Below are positions 1-6,518 of a DNA stretch of 11,678 nt, one piece after another (positions within the stretch are counted from its first letter, which is position 1; each line of letters opens with the position of its first letter). Source of the stretch: SZUA-430 sp044375275 (lineage in GTDB: Bacteria; Pseudomonadota; Alphaproteobacteria; Micropepsales; Micropepsaceae); contig JBILMZ010000104.1 of assembly GCA_044375275.1 (NCBI GenBank), forward strand, positions 1-11,678, given 5' to 3'. The notes under the pieces are model-generated. The model searched no databases. It saw only the letters and a program-made list of their open reading frames with translations, and was not told the origin of the DNA. Both the position numbers and the translations under genes were made by a program.

Positions 1-115
1 CGACGTCACGGCGGCTGTTGCTGCCGCGAAGTCGCTGAAGCGTCCGTCGATCCTGCTCTTCATCGAGCGTGGCAAGGGTCGCGTGTTCGTGCCGGTGAAG
101 ATCAAGAAGAGCTGA
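1..115 (+). CDS. C-terminal end of a Do/DegP-like serine protease (partial)
   Basis: The window opens inside a reading frame (first full codon at base 2) that stops with TGA at 113-115, leaving 37 residues. The fragment reads as the last beta strands of a C-terminal PDZ domain: an alpha-helical DVTAAVAAAKSLKRP stretch, then ILLFIERGKGRVFVPVKI, which matches the closing 'LL.v.RG...FV.v' pattern of Do-family periplasmic proteases (DegP/MucD). The family degrades or chaperones misfolded envelope proteins in the periplasm. No catalytic residue is inside the window, so the assignment depends on this short match and on the two-component system next door, a neighbour often seen beside Do proteases in sphingomonads. 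Another PDZ-containing protein remains possible. Confidence 0.68.
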   Translation, partial: DVTAAVAAAKSLKRPSILLFIERGKGRVFVPVKIKKS

Positions 116-136
116 TCCAGGCACCCCTGAACCTCC

Positions 137-168
137 GGGGCGGCTTTCGCGAGCCGCCCCTTGTTCTT
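137..168 (+). terminator. Intrinsic terminator after the protease gene
   Basis: A perfect 9-bp stem GGGGCGGCT/AGCCGCCCC (137-145 with 152-160) closes a 6-nt loop TTCGCG and is followed by the T-rich run TTGTTCTT. It lies 21 bp after the protease stop codon and ends about 30 bp before the response regulator start, so the regulator is probably transcribed mainly from its own promoter. Confidence 0.88.
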
Positions 169-198
169 CGCTCCCACCCTCAAGGACGGAACCAGAGG

Positions 199-876
199 AT
201 GCGCATACTCGTAGTTGAAGACGATCGCGAAGCCGCCGCCTATCTCACGCGCGGCCTGAAAGAGAGTGGCCACATTGTCGACCACGCGCCGGATGGGCAG
301 GACGGCCTGCACCTGGCCATGGGCGGCAATTATGACGTTGCCATCGTCGACCGGATGATGCCGCGCATGGACGGGCTGGGCATGGTCAAGCGGATGCGCG
401 AGGAAGGCAACAAGACGCCAGTCCTGTTCCTGAGCGCGCTGGGCGAAGTCGATGATCGCGTGAAGGGCCTTCGGGCTGGTGGCGATGATTACCTCGCCAA
501 ACCCTATGCCTTTGCCGAACTGCTGGCGCGCATCGATGCGCTGGCACGGCGCAATGGTACCGAAGCCGTGGTGACACGCCTGAGCGTGGGCGACCTCGAA
601 CTTGACCTGCTGTCGCGCACCGCGACGCGTTCGGGCCAGAAGATCGACCTGCAGCCACGCGAGTTCCTGCTGCTTGAGTATCTCATGCGCCATGCCGGTC
701 AGGTGGTTACGCGCACGATGCTTCTCGAGAACGTGTGGGAGTATCACTTCGATCCGCAAACCAACGTGATCGACGTCCACATCTCGCGCCTGCGTTCCAA
801 GATCGACAAGGGTTACGTCGAACCACTGCTGCACACGGTGCGCGGCGCAGGGTACTCGCTCCGTGCGGCTTCTTGA
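199..876 (+). CDS. OmpR/PhoB-family response regulator
   Basis: A 225-residue two-component response regulator, normal length for the OmpR/PhoB family. The receiver domain (about residues 1-115) has the acidic pair D8/D9, phosphoacceptor D51 (in AIVDRMMPRMDG), S79 at the switch position and the conserved K101-P102. The C-terminal winged-helix DNA-binding domain (about 128-223) shows LQPREFLLLEYLMRH, the recognition-helix stretch NVIDVHISRLRSKID and the terminal wing TVRGAGYSL. On phosphorylation by the downstream kinase it should bind promoter DNA. The start is the ATG opening MRILVVEDD, the canonical first strand; its ribosome site is weak (AAGGA 12 nt upstream, GAGG touching the ATG). It overlaps the kinase gene by 14 bp, indicating a cognate pair. 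Position beside a Do protease suggests an envelope-stress role, which is inference; the targets are unknown. Confidence 0.95.
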   Translation: MRILVVEDDREAAAYLTRGLKESGHIVDHAPDGQDGLHLAMGGNYDVAIVDRMMPRMDGLGMVKRMREEGNKTPVLFLSALGEVDDRVKGLRAGGDDYLAKPYAFAELLARIDALARRNGTEAVVTRLSVGDLELDLLSRTATRSGQKIDLQPREFLLLEYLMRHAGQVVTRTMLLENVWEYHFDPQTNVIDVHISRLRSKIDKGYVEPLLHTVRGAGYSLRAAS

Positions 877-2341
877 CGTCTTTCGAACGGCGACGTTCCG
901 GCTGGCATTTGCCTATCTGTGCCTGTTCGGCGTCTCCGTTCTCCTGCTGCTTGGCTTCATCTACTGGCGCACGACCGGGTTCATGGCGGCGCAGGCGGAT
1001 GAAACCATCAATGCGGAAGTGCAGGGACTGAACGAACAGTACAAGCGGCGCGGCCTCTTGGGCCTGCGTACGATCATCGTCGAGCGGCTCTCGCGTCCGG
1101 GCCAGCGCAGTCTCTACCTGCTGACCATCGGCGACAATGTGCTGGCCGGAAACCTCTCGGAATGGCCGCGCGACACGATCGAGACGGCGCCGGGCTGGAT
1201 CAACTTCACCTATGAACGCGGTACCGAGGAAGACAAGGAGCTTCGGCCGGGTCGCGCCATGCGTTTTCCGATGCGGGGAGGCTTCAAGCTGCTTGTCGGG
1301 CGTGACGTGGGAGAGCTGAATGCGATCGAGGGTGCCGTCCGCAGTACGCTGCTGACCGCACTCTCGATCACGGCGCTGTTCGGCATCGCCGGTGGCGTGC
1401 TGATCAGCCGGAACGTGCTGCGCCGCCTTGAGGACATCAACCGCACCAGCCGCGAAATCATGTCGGGTAACCTGTCACGACGCATTCCCGTCCAGGGCAG
1501 CGGTGACGAGCTTGATGACCTGGCGCATAACCTCAACCGGATGCTCGAGCAGATCGAGCGGCTGATGATGGGCATGCGTGAGGTGGCCGACAACATTGCC
1601 CACGACCTGCGCACGCCGCTGAACCGGCTGCGGAACAAGCTTGAAGGCGCGCTCATCGGCAACCAGCCGCGCGAGGAAACGATGACCGCGCTCGAAAGCG
1701 CGATCGGCGAGGCGGACGGACTGATCTCGACGTTCAATTCGCTGCTGCTGATCGCAGAAGCCGAGACGGGGGCCCATCGCGACACGCTGGAACCGGTAGA
1801 CCTCAGCGAAGTCATTCACGACATCGCAGATCTTTACGAGCCTGCAGCCGAAGACCGCGGTATTGCGCTCAAGTTCGTTGCCAAGTCGAAGGTCATGGTC
1901 CGGGGCAATCGCAGCCTGCTGGCCCGCGCGGCGGCGAACCTCGTCGAGAACGCTCTAAAGTTCACGCCGCAGAATGGCGCGGTGACCGTGTCGGCCTGGC
2001 GCGACCCGCGTGACCGCAAGGCCAAGTTCTCGGTGCGCGATACGGGTCCCGGGATCCCTGAGGACGATCGCGAGCGCGTGCTCGACCGCTTCGTGCGCCT
2101 CGAGCGCTCGCGCAACACGCCGGGATCAGGCCTGGGCCTGAGCCTCGTGTCTGCGGTTGCCCGCATGCACGACGCGTCCATCAAGCTTGAGGACGCGAAG
2201 CCAGGCCTTCTCGCCACGCTGATCTTCCCCGACATCGAGGAAAAGGAAGGCGAGCACGATACTATCGTGGAGCAAGTTCGGCGCGCTCTTCCCGGACCCA
2301 AAAAAGCCCAATCAGCCCGGCAACCAGAAAAACAAGTATGA
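863..2341 (+). CDS. HAMP-domain sensor histidine kinase
   Basis: A 492-residue inner-membrane sensor kinase starting at GTG (863), inside the end of the regulator gene. Order of parts: transmembrane helix 1 (about 12-34), a roughly 125-residue periplasmic sensor region, transmembrane helix 2 (about 161-182), HAMP linker (about 183-235), dimerisation/phosphoacceptor helix with H247 in NIAHDLRTPLNRLR, and HATPase domain with N box (ENALKF, N363), G1 box DTGPGIP (393-399), F box around F410 and G2 box GSGLGL (421-426). All key catalytic residues are present, so it should autophosphorylate and pass phosphate to the adjacent regulator. The sensor region has no domain I recognise, so the signal is unknown. 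The kinase fold should end near IFPD (about 457); the last 35 residues are a charged tail, and residues from about 467 onward are encoded antisense to the transporter gene. Confidence 0.94.
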   Translation: MRLLDVFRTATFRLAFAYLCLFGVSVLLLLGFIYWRTTGFMAAQADETINAEVQGLNEQYKRRGLLGLRTIIVERLSRPGQRSLYLLTIGDNVLAGNLSEWPRDTIETAPGWINFTYERGTEEDKELRPGRAMRFPMRGGFKLLVGRDVGELNAIEGAVRSTLLTALSITALFGIAGGVLISRNVLRRLEDINRTSREIMSGNLSRRIPVQGSGDELDDLAHNLNRMLEQIERLMMGMREVADNIAHDLRTPLNRLRNKLEGALIGNQPREETMTALESAIGEADGLISTFNSLLLIAEAETGAHRDTLEPVDLSEVIHDIADLYEPAAEDRGIALKFVAKSKVMVRGNRSLLARAAANLVENALKFTPQNGAVTVSAWRDPRDRKAKFSVRDTGPGIPEDDRERVLDRFVRLERSRNTPGSGLGLSLVSAVARMHDASIKLEDAKPGLLATLIFPDIEEKEGEHDTIVEQVRRALPGPKKAQSARQPEKQV

Positions 2342-3647
2342 CGGCAAAGCCGGCGCGCTGGTTCTGGGTCGCCGACGTCACGAGGGCGACGAAGAACGGT
2401 GCGAGGAAGGCGGTCGCTTTTCCGGTCAGCGTGAACAGGCCGTAGACTTCGGACATCATCTCGCGCGGCGAGATGCGGGCCACCATGGTGCGCCCCGAGG
2501 CCAGCACCGGACCCACGAATGCGCCGCCCATGATCGAGAAGGCGAGGCTGAGCTGTTCGGGGAACTGCGTGAAGCCGAACATGGCCAGCCATGATCCGAT
2601 GACCGGGAGCTGCTGGTTGCGTATCTCGTCCGTCACGGCCCAGAAGAAGAGATACTCGTCCGGTGTCGTGCTGATGGAGCCCAGCACGGCGAGCGTGAAG
2701 CCCAGCAGGCAGATCTGGATCGTGCGCTTGGTCCCGATGAGATCGTCGATCCAGCCGCCGATGATGGAGGTGAAGATGGGTACGGTCAGCACGATGAGCG
2801 CGAAGATGCCGATGCGGCCCGTCGACCAGCCAAAGATGCCGCCCAGATAGCCTGCGAGGAAGGTGAAGACGGCCGACATGCCGTCGGCGTAGATCGCGCG
2901 GACGACTAGGAAGGTCGCGACATTCCTGTAATGGGTGACGTGGGAGATGGTGCGCCAGAGCTGGGCCAGTCCCTTGCGGGCGGCCTTGAACAACGAAATC
3001 TGCGACGGGGCGCGGTCGGCCGTGAAGAACAGGAAGGGCAGCGAGAACACCAGAAGCCAGATGGCGGCGAGGGGGCCCGACAGGCGTTCATGCGCGTATT
3101 CGCCTTCCAGCATGGAGAGAAGGCCGAGTGACGGGATGGCAAGCCACAGCATGAATAGGGCGACGCTGCCGACATAGTCGAAGCTGTAGCCGATGCCGCT
3201 GATGAAGCCGACATTCTTCTCGGTGGCGACGCTGGGCAGCATTGCATTGTGATAGACGGCGGCGAATTCCATCGTGACAGCCGCGATGACGATGGCCGCG
3301 ACGCCCAGCCAGACCTGGCCAGGCGCGACGTACCAGAGCGCGAGCATTGCCGGGATGCCGGCCAGCGAAAAGATGATGAGGCCCGGCTTTCTGGGCCCAT
3401 AGGCATCGGCGAGGGCGCCGAGGATGGGGGCGCCCAGGGCGATGAACAGGCCGGCCAGTGCCTGGGTGTAGCCCCACACGACCTGGCCCTGCACGCTGTC
3501 GCCCACGACCTTGGCCTGGAAATAGGATGCAAAGACGAAGATGTTGATGATGACGAAGTAGGGGCTGGCAGCGAGCTGGTAGAGGATCCAGCCGGCCTGT
3601 CCCAGAAATCCGTTGGTCGCTTCGGCAGACGATGTCCGTTCGGTCAT
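2262..3647 (-). CDS. MFS transporter, Atg22/UMF1-like
   Basis: A 461-residue multi-pass inner-membrane protein with about 12 hydrophobic segments. It carries the MFS loop motif GALADAYGPRKP (77-88), a YHNAMLP stretch (132-138), GGWIDDLIGTKRT (297-309, the loop equivalent in the second half) and SGRTMVARISP (384-394), which together resemble the UMF1/Atg22 branch of the major facilitator superfamily. Members of this branch are mostly uncharacterised permeases in bacteria; the substrate cannot be read from sequence. I chose the ATG at 3647 (MTERTSS), because it overlaps the TGA of the upstream hydrolase gene as ATGA, a typical translational-coupling layout. The open frame continues upstream but would lie inside the hydrolase gene. 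The stop TAG (2264-2262) lies within the convergent kinase gene, so no terminator separates the two. Confidence 0.9.
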   Translation of the reverse strand: MTERTSSAEATNGFLGQAGWILYQLAASPYFVIINIFVFASYFQAKVVGDSVQGQVVWGYTQALAGLFIALGAPILGALADAYGPRKPGLIIFSLAGIPAMLALWYVAPGQVWLGVAAIVIAAVTMEFAAVYHNAMLPSVATEKNVGFISGIGYSFDYVGSVALFMLWLAIPSLGLLSMLEGEYAHERLSGPLAAIWLLVFSLPFLFFTADRAPSQISLFKAARKGLAQLWRTISHVTHYRNVATFLVVRAIYADGMSAVFTFLAGYLGGIFGWSTGRIGIFALIVLTVPIFTSIIGGWIDDLIGTKRTIQICLLGFTLAVLGSISTTPDEYLFFWAVTDEIRNQQLPVIGSWLAMFGFTQFPEQLSLAFSIMGGAFVGPVLASGRTMVARISPREMMSEVYGLFTLTGKATAFLAPFFVALVTSATQNQRAGFAVILVFLVAGLIGLFWVREERAELAPR

Positions 3648-4519
3648 GCGATGTGCGTTTCCCCTGATCCAGCGACACAGTGATTTTCGAGGCGGCCCAC
3701 CTTCTCGACTTCGACGACGACGGTGTCGCCGGCCTTCAGTCTCACGGGCGGGGTGCGGTAGGTGCCGACGCCGGCCGGCGTTCCGGTGAAGATGACGTCG
3801 CCGGGTTCCAGCGTGAAGGCGGCGGTCAGGTGCTCGATCTGGGCGGCGACGCCGAAGATCATCTCGGCTGTCGAGGCCTGCTGCAGGACGGTGCCGTTGA
3901 CGGTGCAGCTGATCTTCAGTGCCTGCGGGTCGGCGATCTCGTCGCGGGTCACGATCCACGGGCCTGTGGGGCCGTGCGTGTCGAAGCCCTTGCCCATCAT
4001 CATGGTGGGGGTGCGCGCCTGCCAGTCGCGCACGCTCACGTCGTTACCGCACATATATCCTGCGATCACTTCCATGGCGCGCGCGCGGGGCACGTTGCGG
4101 CAGCGCTTGCCGATGACCACGCAGAGTTCGGCCTCGTAGTCGATCTTGTCGGAGACGACCGGGATCTCGATGCCGGCGCCGGGGCCCACGATGCAGGTGG
4201 CCTGCTTGGCAAACCAGATCTGGTGCTCGGGGACGGGGCGGCCGCCTTCCTTTACATGGTCGGCATAGTTCAGGCCGATTGCCAGCACCTTGCCGGGATG
4301 CGGGACGGGCGCCTCGAGGCGGACCTTGGCGAGGTCGATCCAGCGCGGTGATTTCGCGAGGGCCTGCCTTGCTTCGTCGAGTGCGCCGTCGCCGGAGCGC
4401 AGGAAGGCGATCATTGACTGGGGCAGGCTGGGAGCAGAGGCGGCGAGGTCGCAGACGCGGTCACCCTCGACGATTCCGATGCGGCGGCGATGGCTTTCCG
4501 TGAAGGTCACGAGTTTCAT
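3644..4519 (-). CDS. Fumarylacetoacetate hydrolase (FAH) family protein
   Basis: A 291-residue cytosolic enzyme of the FAH superfamily, which cleaves or isomerises C-C bonds in beta-keto or dienoate acids in aromatic catabolism, or decarboxylates oxaloacetate. The N-terminal part (1-70) is the usual variable small domain. The catalytic domain begins at KVLAIGLNYADHVKEGG (77-93), with presumed metal ligands E129 and E131 (DYEAELCVVIG) and D160 (CGNDVSVRDWQ), then KGFDTHGPTGPW (177-188) and the closing GDVIFTGTPAGVG (240-252). All expected ligands are present, so it should be active with Mg2+/Mn2+. The ATG at 4519 gives full family length, though its ribosome-binding site is weak. It shares an ATGA overlap with the downstream transporter gene, so the transporter may move a substrate or product of this enzyme. 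The exact reaction cannot be decided. Confidence 0.93.
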   Translation of the reverse strand: MKLVTFTESHRRRIGIVEGDRVCDLAASAPSLPQSMIAFLRSGDGALDEARQALAKSPRWIDLAKVRLEAPVPHPGKVLAIGLNYADHVKEGGRPVPEHQIWFAKQATCIVGPGAGIEIPVVSDKIDYEAELCVVIGKRCRNVPRARAMEVIAGYMCGNDVSVRDWQARTPTMMMGKGFDTHGPTGPWIVTRDEIADPQALKISCTVNGTVLQQASTAEMIFGVAAQIEHLTAAFTLEPGDVIFTGTPAGVGTYRTPPVRLKAGDTVVVEVEKVGRLENHCVAGSGETHIA

Positions 4520-4803
4520 GTCAGTGCAGTCTGCCGTGATTGCTGATTCCCCCGTTTAGAGCAGGCCTTGCAGCAAAAATCAGCATCGAATCGGCTTGGC
4601 CGTGTCCCCGATGTCCATCGTCGGTGGAAAAGCAAGTGCTTTTAAGGGTTTTCCAGCACCATCTAGCATGAAAGCCACATAAACACTGCTATTTTGAGGA
4701 GGGTCGTCAGAAAAAGGTAGTGAAACCCATGCAATTTTGTAGATTGCTTAAGACCTGTCTGATAAATCCAAAATCCCAGACAGACATTTAGGGCAAAACA
4801 AAC
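4520..4803. promoter_or_regulatory. Divergent intergenic region upstream of the HU gene
   Basis: This 284-bp stretch separates the divergent FAH-family and HU genes and is clearly more AT-rich than its surroundings. A possible promoter for the HU gene is TTGTAG (4737-4742) with GATAAA (4761-4766) at 18-bp spacing; both boxes are imperfect. Two inverted repeats are visible. One is AAAAGC-AAGT-GCTTTT (4628-4643), partly overlapping a wider dyad TGGAAAA/TTTTCCA (4625-4631 with 4649-4655). The other is CTGTCTG/CAGACAG (4755-4761 with 4777-4783), which overlaps the proposed -10 region. AGGG (4790-4793) lies 10 nt before the HU start codon. I see no small gene here. Confidence 0.45.
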
Positions 4804-5091
4804 ATGAGCAAATCAGATTTCATTCTTGCAGTAGCCAAGAAGGGCGACCTGCCGAAGGCAGAAGCCAAGCGCGTGATCGAACTGGTGTTCGGCACGATCG
4901 AAGCCAGCCTGAAGCAGATCAAGGGCGGCGGCAAGCTCCCGATCGGCAACTTCGGCGTCTTCACGGTCGCCAAGCGCCCGGCACGCATGGGCCGCAATCC
5001 GCGGACCGGCGAAGCCATCAAGATCAAGGCCTCGAAGAAGCTGCGCTTCCGTCCGGCCAAGACGCTGAAGACCGCTGCAGGCATCGTCTAA
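4804..5091 (+). CDS. HU-family DNA-binding protein
   Basis: A 95-residue protein, standard size for the HU/IHF family of nucleoid-associated DNA-bending dimers. The N-terminal helices (about 1-40) form the dimer body. The beta ribbon arm (about 50-76) carries the family signature GNFGVFTVAKRPARMGRNPRTG, written here as residues 48-55 plus 56-69, with P66 at the position that normally inserts into the minor groove. The C-terminus is lysine- and arginine-rich (KASKKLRFRPAKTLK). It is expected to bind DNA with little sequence preference; IHF-like specificity is not supported. The gene stands alone, with an AT-rich leader and its own strong terminator, as for a highly expressed monocistronic gene. 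The body helices look divergent from the housekeeping HU I know from sphingomonads, so it may be a second paralogue; that is inference. Confidence 0.95.
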   Translation: MSKSDFILAVAKKGDLPKAEAKRVIELVFGTIEASLKQIKGGGKLPIGNFGVFTVAKRPARMGRNPRTGEAIKIKASKKLRFRPAKTLKTAAGIV

Positions 5092-5119
5092 GATCCTGTA
5101 GTTGCCTGTGAATTGATGG

Positions 5120-5152
5120 AGCCCGGGTCTCAACAGCCCGGGCTTTTCCTTT
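5120..5152 (+). terminator. Intrinsic terminator after the HU gene
   Basis: A perfect 8-bp stem AGCCCGGG/CCCGGGCT (5120-5127 with 5137-5144) with a 9-nt loop is followed by the T-rich tail TTCCTTTG. It sits 28 bp past the HU stop codon and isolates HU from the next gene. Confidence 0.88.
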
Positions 5153-5208
5153 GCCGCCGCGCGGGTGGCGCCTATCATGCAACCTTGTCTCCTTTCGCGA
5201 GGTTCAGC

Positions 5209-6468
5209 ATGAAGCGCGTAGCCACGGCCCTCCTGGCTTCCAGTCTTTTGGTCTCCCCGGTGCTGGCGATGTTTGCCATGGTGCCTGCCGACCGGGTTGA
5301 TGAGGTTCCCATTGAGCGGCTGCTGGCCAATCTGGAGAAGAACCCGCAGCAGCAGAGCCCGGCGCAGAAGTGGCGGGCGATCGGGCGGGTCCACCTGCTG
5401 GCCTATCTGCGGCAGACGGAATCGCTGCCTGTCTATCGGGACCGGCCGGATGGCGTGGCCGAGGGGCAGATCGATGATTGCGAGAAGCTTGACGCCGAAG
5501 TGATCGGGCGCGGTACGCGCGAGAATTTCCCCGTGCCCAAGCCCGGCGAGAAATGCGAGGCGCGCAGCTATACGCTGGGGCCCGAGCGGGAAGCGGCGGG
5601 CAGCCTCAAGGATCCGGCCCCCCGGGTGGATGCGCATCTGCGGGCCTCGATTGAAGCCTATCGAAAGGCGCGCTCGTTCGAACCGTCCAACCTGCGCACG
5701 CGCGTGGCGCTGGCCTTTGCCTATGACCGGGCGCGCAAGCCTGCCCATGCGCTGAACGAGCTGCGCTACGTGGCCAATCAGGGCCTGCGCCGGTTGCCGC
5801 GTCCGTCGAAGGCGGGGGCCGAGATGTCGGACTGGGAGATGCATACGGTGCTGTCGGAGGCGCAGGCGCATCTGGAACTTGTTGCGCGCACCTTGCGGGA
5901 CAAGCGCCTGGCCGCGCAGCTCAAGCGCCGGCTCGAGCTTGCGCCGCCGGCGGTCTATGTCACGCCGATCCTGGTGCCGCTCAAGGCCCATGAGGGCTTT
6001 GAGGCGCTGGTCGATTTTAACTCGGATGTCAGCTTTGACTTTGCGGGTCAGGGGCAGCAGCTGCGGGCGGGGTGGATCCGCACGACTGCGGCGTGGCTCG
6101 TCTGGGATCCCAAGGAGAAGGGGCGGATCAACAGCGGGTTCCAGATGTTCGGCTCGGTTACCTGGGTGTCGTCATGGGACAATGGCTATCTCGCGCTGGG
6201 TGCACTGGATGACAATGGTGACGGGCAGCTGGCGGGCGCCGAGCTTGCGGGGCTGTCGCTGTGGCAGGACGCCGATTCAGATGGGGTGAGCGACAAGGGC
6301 GAAGTGCGTACGCTCGCCTCGCATGGGGTCGTGTCCCTGAAATACGGGCATGAGCGGGCCGAGACACGCTACTGGATCAGCGCGGGTGGCGTCACTTTCG
6401 CGGACGGGCGGACCTGGCCCACCTATGACTGGCAGCTGCGGCCGCGGCTGGACGTGGCTGAAAAATAA
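5209..6468 (+). CDS. Exported protein with a C-terminal EF-hand/FrpC-like calcium module
   Basis: A 419-residue protein. I chose the ATG at 5209 because it has a good ribosome site (GAGG, 6 nt upstream) and opens a signal peptide (MKRVATALLASSLLVSPVLA, cleavage after about A20); the in-frame start at 5113 would lie in the HU terminator region. Residues 140-245 are helical with a TPR-like flavour (ASIEAYRKARSFEPSN, then ALAFAYDRARKPAHALNELR), but no canonical TPR is certain. The C-terminal half resembles the calcium module of FrpC/RTX-type proteins: VDFNSDVSFDF, GWIRTTAAWLVWD, then FGSVTW, then two 12-residue EF-hand loops at 334-345 (DDNGDGQLAGAE) and 354-365 (DADSDGVSDKGE) joined by LAGLSLWQ. 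The upstream loop of this module (300-311) has lost its acidic ligands. It is likely periplasmic or secreted and calcium-binding; its role is unknown. Two cysteines (C91, C116) could form a disulfide. Confidence 0.85.
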   Translation: MKRVATALLASSLLVSPVLAMFAMVPADRVDEVPIERLLANLEKNPQQQSPAQKWRAIGRVHLLAYLRQTESLPVYRDRPDGVAEGQIDDCEKLDAEVIGRGTRENFPVPKPGEKCEARSYTLGPEREAAGSLKDPAPRVDAHLRASIEAYRKARSFEPSNLRTRVALAFAYDRARKPAHALNELRYVANQGLRRLPRPSKAGAEMSDWEMHTVLSEAQAHLELVARTLRDKRLAAQLKRRLELAPPAVYVTPILVPLKAHEGFEALVDFNSDVSFDFAGQGQQLRAGWIRTTAAWLVWDPKEKGRINSGFQMFGSVTWVSSWDNGYLALGALDDNGDGQLAGAELAGLSLWQDADSDGVSDKGEVRTLASHGVVSLKYGHERAETRYWISAGGVTFADGRTWPTYDWQLRPRLDVAEK

Positions 6469-6500
6469 AGCCCGCGCGTTCGGCTGAACGCACGGGCCCA
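6459..6500. terminator. Bidirectional terminator between convergent genes
   Basis: A 12-bp stem with one C/A mismatch (6470-6481 with 6486-6497, loop GGCT) lies directly between the stops of the EF-hand protein gene and the lipoprotein gene. On the minus strand it is followed by CTTTATTTTTC, a good T-rich tail that ends the lipoprotein transcript. On the plus strand the tail CCATTTGCGCTT is weaker. Confidence 0.8.
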
Positions 6501-6518
6501 TTTGCGCTTCAAGTGTTA

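Noticed and set aside
2299..2306. Possible programmed frameshift at AAAAAAG near the kinase end
   Set aside because: The codon phase is AAA-AAA-GCC, not the A-AAA-AAG phase required for the classical slippery heptamer, and the zero frame already gives a complete kinase.
3648..3959. N-terminal extension of the MFS frame
   Set aside because: It lies wholly inside the FAH-family gene and has no transporter-like sequence; the ATGA overlap start is far better.
5113..5208. Upstream in-frame start for the calcium-module protein
   Set aside because: It would place the HU terminator inside the coding region and hide the signal peptide; the ATG at 5209 has a good ribosome site.
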